DNA from: Alkalibacillus aidingensis
Lineage (GTDB): Bacteria > Bacillota > Bacilli > Bacillales > Alkalibacillaceae
Assembly (NCBI RefSeq): GCF_014595945.1
Contig: NZ_JABXWU010000001.1
Span: 806,001-870,000, forward strand
Length of the DNA: 64,000 bases
Direction of reading: 5' to 3'
The number at the start of each line of letters is the position of its first letter. The first letter of the stretch is position 1. Below, one piece after another: positions 51,912 through 61,966 of this stretch. A program made the translations under genes and the position numbers. The notes beneath the pieces were generated by a model. It made no database searches, was not told the DNA's origin, and saw nothing but the letters and a program-made list of their open reading frames with translations.

Positions 51912-53711
51912 CTAAGTTTCACTGGAATCTTCATTTTTATGAGAACTAAAATACTGATTGATACTCTCAGCAACATTGTTCGGGATTCCTAACTTTGTGA
52001 GATCATAAACGGAGGCTTGTTTAATGTCGTCAATTGAGCCAAAATGCTGTAATAATAATTGTCTTCTCCTTGGCCCAACCCCCTCAATTTCATCCAGTGT
52101 CGATTGAACTGCACCTTTTCCCCTTAATTGTCTATGGAATGTAATAGCAAATCGATGCACCTCATCCTGTATACGTTGTATTAAATAAAAAGGCTGACTG
52201 TTACGTTTGAGCGGAACAGTTTCGGGTGGATCACCATAGAGCAGCTCACTAGTTTTATGCTTCTCATTTTTAGCTAAACCACAAAGTGGAATATCTAAGC
52301 CAAGTTCATTTTCTAAGACATCCTTAGCTGCCGACATTTGTCCTTTCGAACCATCGACTAACAGTAAATCTGGTAGGGGTAATCCTTCCTTAAGAACTCG
52401 CTTAAATCGCCTTCTAACGACTTCACGCATCATTTCATAATCATCAGGTGTTTGGACTGTTTTAATTTTATATTTTCGGTACTCACTCTTCTTGGCCCGA
52501 CCATCAATAAATACGACTAATGCAGAAACGGGGTGGGTACCTTGAATATTTGAATTATCAATGGCCTCGATACGATGTGGTGTTTCTATGTTCAAAGCAT
52601 CACCAAGCTCTTCAACTGCCTTAATTGTTCGTTCCTCATCCTTTTCTATTAAAGAAAACTTCTCTTTAAGAGCAATTTGAGCGTTTTCCATAGCTAATTC
52701 TACAAGTTTCTTCTTTTGTCCTCGATAAGGAACCTTCACCTTAACATCTAAGTAGTTTTCAATAAGCTCAGTTTTGGTTCCTACAGGGACATTAACCTCT
52801 TTAGGCTTAAGGTGATTCGAGTGTGTATAAAAACTAGCAATAAAACTAACGAAAGCTTCTTGGGGCTCATTATAAAAAGGAAAGATCGAAACATCTCTTT
52901 CAATCAATTTACCTTGTCGTACGAAAAACACTTGAACACACATCCAACCTTTATCATAGGAAAAACCAAACACATCTCGATCGGTTAAATCTTGTAAGTC
53001 CATCGTTTGTTTTTCCATTACCTGTTCAATATGCTCGATCAAATCACGGTACTCTTTAGCCTTTTCAAAGTCTAAACTTTCCGCAAATTCCTGCATTCTA
53101 TCTTCAAGCTCTTTTTTAATTTCTTTATGGCCACCGTTAAGAAATGCAGTTATTTTTTGAACGATTTCCTCATTCGTTTCTTGACTGATATGGTTTTCAC
53201 AAGGTCCAAGGCATTGGTTGATATGATAATATAAACAAACGCGTTTAGGCATAATGTTACACTTACGCAATGGGTAGATGCGATCTAATAATTTTTTCGT
53301 CTCTCTAGCAGCATAAACATTTGTGTAAGGGCCGAAATACTTAGCTTGATCCTTTTTAACTTTACGGGTCACGATTAAACGTGGATGTCTCTCATTGGTT
53401 ATTTTTAAATAAGGATAACTCTTATCATCCTTTAGCATCACGTTATATTTAGGGTCGTATTTTTTAATTAAATTCATTTCTAGGATTAGTGCTTCCATCT
53501 CAGAGCCCGTAACAATATACTCAAAATCAACAATTTCATTAACCAATCGTTGTGTCTTCAAATCATTCGCGCTTGTAAAATAGGATCGTACTCGATTTTT
53601 TAATAATTTTGATTTTCCGACATAGATGACCTCTGCATGTTTATTTTTCATTAGATAACAACCTGGTTTATCGGGCAACAATGCAAGTTTTTCCCTGATC
53701 TGTTCGTTCAT
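51912..53711 (-). CDS. uvrC: Excinuclease ABC subunit C
   Basis: 599-residue nuclease of nucleotide excision repair. The N-terminal GIY-YIG domain reads GCYLMKN...[18 protein letters not shown]; a Cys-rich zone ([21 protein letters not shown]) follows; the UVR domain lies near residue 205; the RNase H-like domain has [10 protein letters not shown] and LLVDGSKGQ; tandem HhH motifs end the protein. Two adjacent ATGs (53714 and 53711) are possible; spacing to GAGGTG favours the second. Confidence 0.96.
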   Translation of the reverse strand: MNEQIREKLALLPDKPGCYLMKNKHAEVIYVGKSKLLKNRVRSYFTSANDLKTQRLVNEIVDFEYIVTGSEMEALILEMNLIKKYDPKYNVMLKDDKSYPYLKITNERHPRLIVTRKVKKDQAKYFGPYTNVYAARETKKLLDRIYPLRKCNIMPKRVCLYYHINQCLGPCENHISQETNEEIVQKITAFLNGGHKEIKKELEDRMQEFAESLDFEKAKEYRDLIEHIEQVMEKQTMDLQDLTDRDVFGFSYDKGWMCVQVFFVRQGKLIERDVSIFPFYNEPQEAFVSFIASFYTHSNHLKPKEVNVPVGTKTELIENYLDVKVKVPYRGQKKKLVELAMENAQIALKEKFSLIEKDEERTIKAVEELGDALNIETPHRIEAIDNSNIQGTHPVSALVVFIDGRAKKSEYRKYKIKTVQTPDDYEMMREVVRRRFKRVLKEGLPLPDLLLVDGSKGQMSAAKDVLENELGLDIPLCGLAKNEKHKTSELLYGDPPETVPLKRNSQPFYLIQRIQDEVHRFAITFHRQLRGKGAVQSTLDEIEGVGPRRRQLLLQHFGSIDDIKQASVYDLTKLGIPNNVAESINQYFSSHKNEDSSET

Positions 53712-53781
53712 CATACCCACCTCAAGATTTGATCCGTTTAAACTAAACAAGGATTCAGTTCATAAATTATTCCAAAACAAA

Positions 53782-53807
53782 GAGCTAACCCACGTACGAG
53801 TCAGCCC
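53782..53807 (-). terminator. Terminator after trxA
   Basis: GAGCTAAC and GTCAGCCC arms pair with two G-T wobbles around a GTAC-centred loop, followed by TTTGTTTT on the minus strand. Confidence 0.65.
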
Positions 53808-53823
53808 CAATTATATAAGGTCA

Positions 53824-54138
53824 TTATGCGTTTTTATTAATTAACTGTTCTAAAGCATCTTTTGGTTGGAAACCGTGTGCTTGATCTACTTGCTCTCCAT
53901 CTTTAAAGACGATCAATGTTGGAATGCTCATCACACCAAATTTTTGAGCAGTCTCTTGATTTTCATCAACATCAACTTTAACTATCTTAACCTTATCACC
54001 CATATCGGCATCTAATTCTTCTAATACAGGAGCAATCATCTTACATGGACCACACCAAGGAGCCCAGAAATCAACTAAAACTAAACCTTCTGAAGTTTCT
54101 TCATTAAAATTTTGATCTGTTGCATTTACAATTGCCAT
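53824..54138 (-). CDS. trxA: Thioredoxin
   Basis: 104-residue thioredoxin with active site WAPWCGPCK near residue 30 and the cis-proline loop MSIPTLIVF. General cytosolic dithiol reductant. AGGAGG lies upstream of the ATG. Located between etfA and uvrC as in B. subtilis. Confidence 0.98.
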   Translation of the reverse strand: MAIVNATDQNFNEETSEGLVLVDFWAPWCGPCKMIAPVLEELDADMGDKVKIVKVDVDENQETAQKFGVMSIPTLIVFKDGEQVDQAHGFQPKDALEQLINKNA

Positions 54139-54236
54139 TATTTAATTCCTCCTAAACATTCAATTTCAAACTTAGTATAGCACGATGTTTTTAATCCATG
54201 CCAATAGTTTGTTTGTAAGGTATCTTACATGAAAAA

Positions 54237-54262
54237 AGCTCTTTGCCATTAGACAAAGAGCT
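54237..54262 (-). terminator. Terminator after etfA
   Basis: AGCTCTTTG and CAAAGAGCT arms around an 8-nt loop with a TTTTTT run on the minus strand. Confidence 0.9.
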
Positions 54263-54277
54263 TCTTTTGATAGACTA

Positions 54278-55249
54278 TTATACCTTTAAGGCTTTAATTT
54301 CTTCAGTCAGTTTGGGAACGACTTCAAATAGATCTCCAACAATTCCATAATCAGCGACATTAAAGATGTTGGCTTCTGGATCTTTATTGATTGCCACAAT
54401 GACTTTTGAGTTTGACATACCTGCTAAGTGCTGAATGGCACCTGAAATACCGATAGCAATGTAAAGATCCGGGGTAACTACTTTACCTGTTTGACCAATC
54501 TGTAATGAGTAGTCACAGTATCCTGCATCACATGCTCCACGTGATGCACCAACGGCAGCTCCTAGTTCATCGGCTAATTCAAATAATGGTTCAAACCCTT
54601 CCTCACTCTTGACACCGCGCCCACCAGCTACAATAATATTAGCTTCTGATAAATCAACTCCATCAGATGCTTTACGAATAACATCTTTAATGATCGTACG
54701 AAGATCTTTAATGTCTACATCGAGTTGATTTACATCACCTGAACGACTGTCATCTTGATCTAATGGGACAATGTTGTTTGGTCGAATCGTGACAAACGTT
54801 TTACCTTCTTTAATCTGTTTCTTCTCAAAGGCTTTACCAGAGTATATTGGACGGACAAATTCAGCATCTTCCCCCGATCCCTCAATTCCAGTAATGTCTG
54901 AGACTAACCCACTATCTAACTTACTGGCTAAACGTGGGGATAAATCTTTTCCAGCAGAGGTGTGACCCATCACGATTCCTTCAGGGTCTTCTTCGTCAAT
55001 AACAGCCATAGCTGCTTGGGTAAACGCATCTGACGTATATTCTTTTAAGTCTGCGTGCTCAACGGTTACTGCGCGATCAGCACCGTATTGAATCATGGTA
55101 TTAGCTAAAGTTTCTGTATTTCCATCTGCTAAAACGACCGCTATAACCTCTGCATCTTCATCAATTTGTCGTGCAGCAGCAATGGTTTCAAATGATACGT
55201 TACGTAATTCACCTTCACGTGCCTCTCCAAAAGCTAAAATCTTACTCAT
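54278..55249 (-). CDS. etfA: Electron transfer flavoprotein alpha subunit
   Basis: 323-residue FAD-binding subunit. The C-terminal FAD domain shows GGRGVKSEEGFEPLFELA, SRGACDAGYCDYSLQIGQTGK-type loop (GASRGACDAG and QIGQTGK) and IGISGAIQHLAGM with NKDPEANIFNVADYG. It accepts electrons from acyl-CoA dehydrogenases. Last gene of the fadR-fadB-etfB-etfA operon. Confidence 0.97.
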   Translation of the reverse strand: MSKILAFGEAREGELRNVSFETIAAARQIDEDAEVIAVVLADGNTETLANTMIQYGADRAVTVEHADLKEYTSDAFTQAAMAVIDEEDPEGIVMGHTSAGKDLSPRLASKLDSGLVSDITGIEGSGEDAEFVRPIYSGKAFEKKQIKEGKTFVTIRPNNIVPLDQDDSRSGDVNQLDVDIKDLRTIIKDVIRKASDGVDLSEANIIVAGGRGVKSEEGFEPLFELADELGAAVGASRGACDAGYCDYSLQIGQTGKVVTPDLYIAIGISGAIQHLAGMSNSKVIVAINKDPEANIFNVADYGIVGDLFEVVPKLTEEIKALKV

Positions 55250-55282
55250 GATACATATTCTCCTTTCTGCACCTGTCTGAAA

Positions 55283-56056
55283 TTAAAGTACTTTCGCTTC
55301 TGTTCTTAGTAGAGATACAAGCTCACTCACTTGCTCATCAATTTCGCCTTCTAACACTTTACCTGCCTCTTTTTCAGGTGGAAGGAAAACATCTGTTGTC
55401 TCCGTTTTCGCTTCGATATCATCTTCATCTAAATCTAGGTCATCAATCTCTAATTCTTCAAGTGGTTTTTTCTTAGCTTTCATAATCCCTGGTAGTGATG
55501 GATAACGTGGTTCATTTAGACCTTGTTGACACGTTACTAATAAAGGTAGAGATGTTCGTACTTTCTCTACGTCCCCCTCTACATCACGATCAATGTGAAC
55601 TTCTTCACCATCAATCGTAATCGCTGTAATCGTCGTTACATAAGGGATATCTAGTTTATCAGCTACGCGTGGTCCAACCTGCCCACTTGCTTGGTCAATG
55701 GCTACGTTACCAGCTAAGATTAAATCATAGTCTTGGTCTTTTAGGTAGGCTTCTAAAATGGTAGCTGTTGTGAATTGATCACCATCTTCCACATCATCTT
55801 CCGTATTAATTAGTACTGCCTTATCAGCACCCATCGCTAAAGCTGTTCGAAGCTGCTGTTCAGAATCTTCATCACCAACGGTTACAACCGTCACTTCACC
55901 ACCGTGTTCATCACGAATCTTAATCGCTTCTTCAATCGCATACTCATCGTATGGGTTGATAATGAATTCTGCTCCTTCTTCCTCAATGGCGCCTCCATTG
56001 ACTTGGATTTTCTCTTCAGTGTCAAATGTCTTTTTCATTAGAACAAAAATGTTCAT
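55283..56056 (-). CDS. etfB: Electron transfer flavoprotein beta subunit
   Basis: 257-residue partner of EtfA. The AMP-binding and signature regions are IILAGNVAIDQASGQVGPRVA-type (near residue 117) and LPLLVTCQQGLNEPRYPSLPGIMKAKKKPL (shown by LNEPRYPSLP). The sequence is notably acidic near the C-terminus. 33 bp upstream of etfA. Confidence 0.96.
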   Translation of the reverse strand: MNIFVLMKKTFDTEEKIQVNGGAIEEEGAEFIINPYDEYAIEEAIKIRDEHGGEVTVVTVGDEDSEQQLRTALAMGADKAVLINTEDDVEDGDQFTTATILEAYLKDQDYDLILAGNVAIDQASGQVGPRVADKLDIPYVTTITAITIDGEEVHIDRDVEGDVEKVRTSLPLLVTCQQGLNEPRYPSLPGIMKAKKKPLEELEIDDLDLDEDDIEAKTETTDVFLPPEKEAGKVLEGEIDEQVSELVSLLRTEAKVL

Positions 56057-56076
56057 GGGATTACCTCCTTTTGGGT

Positions 56077-56850
56077 CTACTGATCTTTAAAGTTAGGTTT
56101 TCTTTTATCAATAAATGCTTGAATCCCCTCTTTGGCATCTTCGTTTCCGAAGACCTTTCCAAATTCTTTAGCCTCTTCTTCTACACCTAGACCAAATTGT
56201 GATGTATGGGCATATGGTAATAGTTTCATAACTGCTTGAATTGAAGGTCCACTTTTACTAGCAAACTTCTTACCTAGTTGAAGCGTTTTCATCTCTAGTT
56301 CTGATTCTTCTACGGCATGATTAACTAATCCATAATGAGCTGCTTCTTCTCCAGTTATGGCCTCCCCCGATAAAATCATTTCATAAGCTTTTGGTAACCC
56401 TACATATCGTGGTAAGCGTTGTGAGCCTGCAAATCCTGGGATAATCCCTAGGTTTAGTTCAGGTAATCCTAATTTTGTATCTTTTGTCGCAACTCGAACG
56501 TGGCATGACATCGCAAGTTCTAGCCCGCCACCTAGAGCAGCACCATGAATTGATGCCATTACTGGAATGTGGAATTGTTCAATTCGGTCAAATAAATTCT
56601 GACCTTTCTTAGCTAATTGTTCATAATCATCTGCCTTTTGAAATGACGTAAATTCCTTAATATCTGCTCCAGCCGAGAAGAATTTCCCTTCTCCTTTTAA
56701 GATTATGAGTTTAATAGATTTGTCCGCTTCTACTTCATCTAATACAGTTGATAAATCCTGCAATATTCCAGATGATAATGCATTTGCTGGAGGGCTGTCT
56801 ATGACAACCTGAGCTATACTATCTTCCTTAGTCCATTTGAGGTGGTTCAT
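56077..56850 (-). CDS. fadB: Enoyl-CoA hydratase
   Basis: 257-residue crotonase-fold enzyme hydrating enoyl-CoA in beta-oxidation. Oxyanion-hole segments are GKFFSAGADIKEF and HGAALGGGLELAMSCH; the catalytic glutamates lie in GGGLELAM and KLGLPELNLGIIPGFAG. Two-domain multifunctional FadB of E. coli is longer; this is the monofunctional Bacillus type. Between fadR and etfB. Confidence 0.94.
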   Translation of the reverse strand: MNHLKWTKEDSIAQVVIDSPPANALSSGILQDLSTVLDEVEADKSIKLIILKGEGKFFSAGADIKEFTSFQKADDYEQLAKKGQNLFDRIEQFHIPVMASIHGAALGGGLELAMSCHVRVATKDTKLGLPELNLGIIPGFAGSQRLPRYVGLPKAYEMILSGEAITGEEAAHYGLVNHAVEESELEMKTLQLGKKFASKSGPSIQAVMKLLPYAHTSQFGLGVEEEAKEFGKVFGNEDAKEGIQAFIDKRKPNFKDQ

Positions 56851-56864
56851 ACGACATCTCCTTT

Positions 56865-57455
56865 TTAGTCATGTTTTCGAAGCCCATTATATATTAAATA
56901 GTGAACTTCTTTTGCTTGATCAATTAAGTTATATCGTTGCTCTTTCATTACCCAATTGGTCACAACTTCATCTAAGGTACCAAAAATCACCTGTCTTACT
57001 AATTTGACATTGAGCTGATCTTGGAAAGTTCCATCCTCCATGCCACCTTTTAAAATCTGATCCATTAATGTTAGGTACCCCTTTAGCACTTCATTAATTT
57101 TTAATCTAAGCCGTTTATTAGATTGGCGTAACTCCAACTGAGTAACAATTGCCAAATTAGGATCCTCTGACAATTGACGGAAATGCATTTCAATAAGTTT
57201 ATAAAGTTTTTGATCGGCTTGATGAATATCTTTTAATTCATGTTCTATCTTACCTACAAACTGCCCCATTTTTTCTTGAAACAAAGAAATTAAGATATCT
57301 TCTTTATTTTTGAAGTATAAATAAATCGTCCCATCTGCTACACCAGCTTTTTTAGCTATCTTAGAAACTTGGGAATGATGGTAGCCGTTTTCGGCGATTA
57401 CCTCAACTGCAGCGTCAAGTATCAATTTATACTTAGGTTTTGACTTGTTATCCAT
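56865..57455 (-). CDS. fadR: TetR-family regulator of fatty-acid degradation
   Basis: 196-residue TetR repressor. The N-terminal HTH reads ILDAAVEVIAENGYHHSQ, SKIAKKAGVADGTIYLYFKNKEDIL; the helical ligand domain binds long-chain acyl-CoA in B. subtilis FadR (YsiA). The ATG at 57455 has GGGAG upstream; the frame from 57497 would begin within the operator. Autoregulation is strongly suggested by the FadR box covering its own start site. Confidence 0.93.
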   Translation of the reverse strand: MDNKSKPKYKLILDAAVEVIAENGYHHSQVSKIAKKAGVADGTIYLYFKNKEDILISLFQEKMGQFVGKIEHELKDIHQADQKLYKLIEMHFRQLSEDPNLAIVTQLELRQSNKRLRLKINEVLKGYLTLMDQILKGGMEDGTFQDQLNVKLVRQVIFGTLDEVVTNWVMKEQRYNLIDQAKEVHYLIYNGLRKHD

Positions 57456-57482
57456 ATTAATTCTCCCTGTTAACACAACTAG

Positions 57483-57500
57483 TGAATGAACGGTCATTCA
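57483..57500. promoter_or_regulatory. FadR operator
   Basis: TGAATGAACGGTCATTCA is an inverted repeat with TGAATGA/TCATTCA arms, matching the Bacillus FadR consensus. It lies immediately downstream of the -10, around the predicted start point, so bound repressor would block initiation. Confidence 0.85.
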
Positions 57501-57506
57501 CCTATC

Positions 57507-57535
57507 ATCATATAAAGAAATGTGAAAAGTGTCAA
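57507..57535 (-). promoter_or_regulatory. Promoter of the fadR operon
   Basis: TTGACA (57530-57535) and TATGAT (57507-57512) on the minus strand with a 17-bp spacer. The start is expected near 57500. Confidence 0.8.
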
Positions 57536-57545
57536 CATTTTTATA

Positions 57546-59246
57546 TTATTCTGTTTCACTATTTTGCAACTTCTCTTTTTCCTCATCGACTAACTTCCTT
57601 CTAAGGATTTTACCTACTGCTGTTTTGGGTAGTTCATCTTTAAATTCATATAACTTAGGAACTTTATATGCTGCTAAGTTCTCACGGCAATATTGATCTA
57701 AATCCTCCTCTGTTAACTCAACTCCATCTTTTAATACGATATAAGCTTTAACGGTTTCACCACGATAAGGATCTGGTATACCTGCAACAACTACTTCTTG
57801 AATCGATTCATGTTCGTATAATACTTCTTCAACTTCACGGGGATAAATGTTAAACCCACCTGCAATAATCATATCTTTCTTGCGATCAACAATATAGAAA
57901 TACCCATCTTCATCCATATAACCCATATCACCTGTTAAGAACCAACCATCTTTCAAGGAATTCTCAGTATCTTCAGGACGATTCCAATAACCTTTCATCA
58001 CTTGTGGTCCTTTAACAGCAATTTCTCCTACTTCTCCAATCTCTGCTGTTTCTAGCTGATCATTTTTGACTACTATTGCATCTGTATCCGGCCAAGGTAC
58101 GCCAATCGTTCCAGAACGACGATTTTCCCAGACAAAGTTAGAATGAGTAACCGGAGAAGTCTCAGTAAGCCCATATCCTTCAACTAAGCGACCTCCAGTA
58201 ACTTCTTCAAACTGTTCTTGTACTTCGACCGGTAATGGCGCAGAACCACTAATGCAAGCCTCTATTGAGGATAAATCATAATGGTTTAGCTTAGGATGAT
58301 TTAATAAACCAATATAAATAGTTGGGGCTCCAGGGAATAGTGTCGGCCTTTCTTTTTCAATGGCTTTAAGCACACTATCAACATCAAATTTAGGAACTAA
58401 AATCATTTTCTGGGCCATCATGATCGATAGATTCATCACGGTTGTCATTCCATAAACATGGAAGAATGGCAAGATTCCTAGGACAATCTCTTTAGCGTAT
58501 TCAGTTTTATATAGCCATTTTTGACACATCTGCGTATTAGATACAAGATTATAATGAGTTAGCATAACTCCTTTAGGGTAGCCTGTTGTACCACCTGTAT
58601 ATTGCAGTAACGCTAAATCCTCTTGTGGGGCGATATCAGGTTGCATGACCTCACCTGAAGCTTCTGCTAAGACGTTGGTCCAAACATGAGTATTACTACC
58701 ATGTTCAGGCTTCACAGAGATCCCATATTCACGCTTTTGGAGTAATGGTTGGATCATATTTTTCGGGAATGGTAAATAATCTTTAATGCGTGTCACGATT
58801 AAATGTTCTAGATCTGTATCATTTTTGATAGCGTTTGCACGAGGGAGTAAAATATCTAAGCATATTAATACTTTTGCGCCTGAATCTTTCATTTGATAGG
58901 CAAGCTCCCTTTCAGTATAGAGTGGGTTCGTTTGCACAACCACTCCACCTGCCATTAACACACCATAATAAGAAATAACCGATTGTGGGGTGTTCGGAAG
59001 CATAATTCCAACGCGATCACCTTTTTCTAAACCTAAACCTTGTAAGTAACTCGCTAGTTTCTTAGCAGATTCATAAACTTCTCGGAAACTTAGCTCTTTC
59101 CCCATAAAATAAATAGCTGACTTATCGGGATAGTTAGTGGCACTTTCCTCTAAATAACTTTGTAACGGCCTATTGTCGTATTCAACTGTTTGTGGGATCT
59201 CATCAGGGTAGTGCTTTAACCATGGCCTTAAAACGTCAACCCCCAT
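57546..59246 (-). CDS. lcfA: Long-chain fatty-acid-CoA ligase
   Basis: 566-residue AMP-forming ligase that activates fatty acids. The P-loop is LLQYTGGTTGYPKGVMLTH, the A5 motif is VEGYGLTETSPVTH, and FLTGDMGYMDEDGYFYIVDRKKD-type residues (TGDMGYMDEDG, VDRKKDMI) form the hinge, with catalytic lysine in PKTAVGKILRRKL. AAAGGAGG precedes the ATG. Upstream of fadR as in B. subtilis. Confidence 0.96.
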   Translation of the reverse strand: MGVDVLRPWLKHYPDEIPQTVEYDNRPLQSYLEESATNYPDKSAIYFMGKELSFREVYESAKKLASYLQGLGLEKGDRVGIMLPNTPQSVISYYGVLMAGGVVVQTNPLYTERELAYQMKDSGAKVLICLDILLPRANAIKNDTDLEHLIVTRIKDYLPFPKNMIQPLLQKREYGISVKPEHGSNTHVWTNVLAEASGEVMQPDIAPQEDLALLQYTGGTTGYPKGVMLTHYNLVSNTQMCQKWLYKTEYAKEIVLGILPFFHVYGMTTVMNLSIMMAQKMILVPKFDVDSVLKAIEKERPTLFPGAPTIYIGLLNHPKLNHYDLSSIEACISGSAPLPVEVQEQFEEVTGGRLVEGYGLTETSPVTHSNFVWENRRSGTIGVPWPDTDAIVVKNDQLETAEIGEVGEIAVKGPQVMKGYWNRPEDTENSLKDGWFLTGDMGYMDEDGYFYIVDRKKDMIIAGGFNIYPREVEEVLYEHESIQEVVVAGIPDPYRGETVKAYIVLKDGVELTEEDLDQYCRENLAAYKVPKLYEFKDELPKTAVGKILRRKLVDEEKEKLQNSETE

Positions 59247-59435
59247 TAAATTATCCTCCTTTAAGATACAGTCTTTATAAATATTATAAACATAAACAAC
59301 CTCAAATTAAAAACATTATTTGAAATTATCTGAATATAATGTCGGTAATTGTATTAATTTGTTGGATTAGTGGTAACAAATTAGAATGCACTTTATTTGA
59401 GTCAAAAATCTTTTTTTGTGAAATAGCTATCAAAA

Positions 59436-59475
59436 AAGCAGTTTCTGGTCGAGCAAAATACTCCAGAAACTGCTT
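59436..59475 (-). terminator. Terminator after the 26-residue gene
   Basis: AAGCAGTTTCTGG (59436-59448) and CCAGAAACTGCTT (59463-59475), a 13-bp perfect stem with TTTTTTG after it on the minus strand. Ends the cvpA-polX-mutS2 transcript. Confidence 0.92.
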
Positions 59476-59479
59476 AAAA

Positions 59480-59560
59480 TTAATTCATCCATACGAATAA
59501 AATTCCAACTACGACAAAGATGGCAGCTACGACCATTAAAACTTTTGATAATGTTTCCAT
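59480..59560 (-). CDS. 26-residue single-helix membrane peptide
   Basis: Frame METLSKVLMVVAAIFVVVGI then LFVWMN, nearly all one hydrophobic helix. AAAGGAATGGAAA lies upstream. It ends five bases before a strong terminator and follows mutS2 by 46 bases, so it sits inside the transcript. Position supports a real short gene; no family is known to me. Confidence 0.5.
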   Translation of the reverse strand: METLSKVLMVVAAIFVVVGILFVWMN

Positions 59561-59606
59561 TTTCCATTCCTTTCTATCATGATATGAAATGGTTAAGCTA
59601 TTTAGA

Positions 59607-61961
59607 CTATTTCAGCTTAAAGATTGTCACACCATGACCACCTTCATTTGCATGTCCAAATTTATATTCTTTAATAGACCGGTGATTTTTAGCAAACTGC
59701 TGTACACCCTTCATTAGTGCGCCTGTTCCTTTACCATGAATAATGGATACTTGATGATGTCCTGCTAAGACTGCATCATCCACATATTTTTCTAATTGAT
59801 AAAGTGCATCTTCATATCTTTGACCACGTAAATCTAATTCAGGTTTAACATGGTAGCCACTACCTTTAACAGTAGCTAATGGCTTTGTCTCAACTTTTTG
59901 TGGTCGCTTAATAAACTGCAATTGGTCCTTTGAAACCTTCATCTTCATAATTCCTAATTGGACTTCGTATTCTTTTTTATTGACCTGCTTGACGATATGT
60001 CCATTTTGATTAAAGGATGTGACATGAACCTCGTCACCTGGTAATAGGTTTTGATCCTCTTTCACGCTTTTCGATTGTTTATGACCCTTATTCGTCGATT
60101 TTAAGCTTTCTTTTTGATCAGTTAATTTTTTCTTAGCGTCAATGAAGTGATGTTCCTTAATTTCTGCTTGGTGACGCATTTGCTTTAAATCATTCAGAAC
60201 AGATTCTGCTTCTTCTTCAGCATTATTGACGATCTTGGCTGCCTTTTCCTTTGCTTTTTCAACGTATTGATCTTTCTTATTCAAATAGTCATGATATTCA
60301 CTCTTGAGTGTCCGATATAATTCTTCTGCTTCCTCTAAACGTTTGGCAGCTTCATCATAATCCGCCTCTGCTCTTTTTCTTGATTCTTCTAACGAAGCGA
60401 TCATATTTTCAACTGATCTTGAATCGTCGCTTATCATCGATTGTGCCTGGCTTATAATCTCATCTTTTAACCCTAATCGTTTAGAGATTTCAAAAGCATT
60501 ACTCCGTCCTGGAACACCTAATAACAAACGGTAAGTCGGTTTCAATGTATTAACATCAAATTCGACAGAGGCATTCGTTACCTCCTCGCGATTGTAACCA
60601 TAAGCTTTTAACTCAGGATAGTGGGTAGTTGCAATTACACGCGCATACTTACTTACTACAAAGTCCAAAATTGACATAGCTAGCCCCGCGCCTTCTTGAG
60701 GGTCGGTACCTGCACCTAATTCATCAAATAAAACCAATGTATTGTGATTCACTCGTTCTAAAATATCAACTATATTGGTCATATGAGATGAAAAAGTACT
60801 TAAGCTCTGTTCAATTGATTGCTCATCTCCAATATCTGCAAAAACGTGATCGAAAACAGCCATTTGACAACCGTCTAAAGCTGGAACCTGAAGTCCCGAC
60901 TGTGCCATCAGCGTACATAAACCAACTAACTTAAGTGTAACGGTTTTACCACCTGTGTTAGGTCCAGTAATGACAATAGCTGTATAATCTTCCCCCATTT
61001 CAAAATCATTGCTCACTACTTCATCTTCAGGAATTAGTGGGTGACGAGCCTGTCTCATTTTTATAATTCCCTCTTGATTCATAGTAGGTTTAGCTGCTTT
61101 CATAGTACGTGCTAACTTACCTTTAGCAAACATAAAATCAACCTGTTGCAATGCATCAATGTTTTGTCTTAAAAACCCACTATCTTCACTGATTAACGTC
61201 GATAACGATAACAAAATGCGATCGATTTCATGTTGTTCTTCAACTCTTGCTTCTTGAAGTTTATTATTTACCTCAACCACTGATTGGGGCTCAATAAATA
61301 AAGTCTGACCGGAAGCAGATTGATCATGAACAATCCCACCAAAGTTAGAGCGATACTCAGCCTTCACCGGTAATACATAGCGCTCATTACGAATCGTGAT
61401 AATCGCATCTGAAAGCATATTACTTTTCGATTTTGTATAAGAATCTAATTGATCACGAATTCGACTTTCATAAGAGCGAATCTGACTACGAATTGTTCTT
61501 AGCTTACTGGATGCTCCATCCATTACTTGTCCATAGTCATCAATACAACTTTTAATCGATTGCTCTAAATTTTTTAATGTTTCAATTTGATCTGTAAGAC
61601 CCTCTAAGATTGGGATCTTAATCTCTTCATCTTCTAAGTCTTCAATAAACTTCTTTAACTGATTACCACCGTATATTGTACTTGCAACATCAAGACACTC
61701 TGAAGCCGATAGTGTCCCTCCAATACTCGCTCGCTTTAAATGTGGACGGATATCGGTAATACCACCTAATGGAACGTTACCTTTAAGTCTTAGAACTTGT
61801 GCTGCTTCATCCGTTTCTTCATGCCATGTGGTGACTTCTTCTAAATCAGTTGAAGGCTTCAATTTGATAGCTAACTCTTTACCTAAGCTTGTTTCGGTTT
61901 GCTCTTGGAGTTGTTCTTTAATTTTATTAAATTCTAATTGCCATAAGATTTTTTCGTCCAA
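59607..61961 (-). CDS. mutS2: Endonuclease MutS2
   Basis: 784-residue MutS-family ATPase with a C-terminal Smr domain. Walker A is [12 protein letters not shown], the Walker B and signature region are [20 protein letters not shown], and the Smr nuclease ends with [15 protein letters not shown] and [12 protein letters not shown]. It acts on recombination intermediates and, in Bacillus, splits collided ribosomes (RqcU). The start is TTG at 61961 with AGGTGA upstream. 5 bp after polX. Confidence 0.96.
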   Translation of the reverse strand: MDEKILWQLEFNKIKEQLQEQTETSLGKELAIKLKPSTDLEEVTTWHEETDEAAQVLRLKGNVPLGGITDIRPHLKRASIGGTLSASECLDVASTIYGGNQLKKFIEDLEDEEIKIPILEGLTDQIETLKNLEQSIKSCIDDYGQVMDGASSKLRTIRSQIRSYESRIRDQLDSYTKSKSNMLSDAIITIRNERYVLPVKAEYRSNFGGIVHDQSASGQTLFIEPQSVVEVNNKLQEARVEEQHEIDRILLSLSTLISEDSGFLRQNIDALQQVDFMFAKGKLARTMKAAKPTMNQEGIIKMRQARHPLIPEDEVVSNDFEMGEDYTAIVITGPNTGGKTVTLKLVGLCTLMAQSGLQVPALDGCQMAVFDHVFADIGDEQSIEQSLSTFSSHMTNIVDILERVNHNTLVLFDELGAGTDPQEGAGLAMSILDFVVSKYARVIATTHYPELKAYGYNREEVTNASVEFDVNTLKPTYRLLLGVPGRSNAFEISKRLGLKDEIISQAQSMISDDSRSVENMIASLEESRKRAEADYDEAAKRLEEAEELYRTLKSEYHDYLNKKDQYVEKAKEKAAKIVNNAEEEAESVLNDLKQMRHQAEIKEHHFIDAKKKLTDQKESLKSTNKGHKQSKSVKEDQNLLPGDEVHVTSFNQNGHIVKQVNKKEYEVQLGIMKMKVSKDQLQFIKRPQKVETKPLATVKGSGYHVKPELDLRGQRYEDALYQLEKYVDDAVLAGHHQVSIIHGKGTGALMKGVQQFAKNHRSIKEYKFGHANEGGHGVTIFKLK

Positions 61962-61966
61962 TTAAC

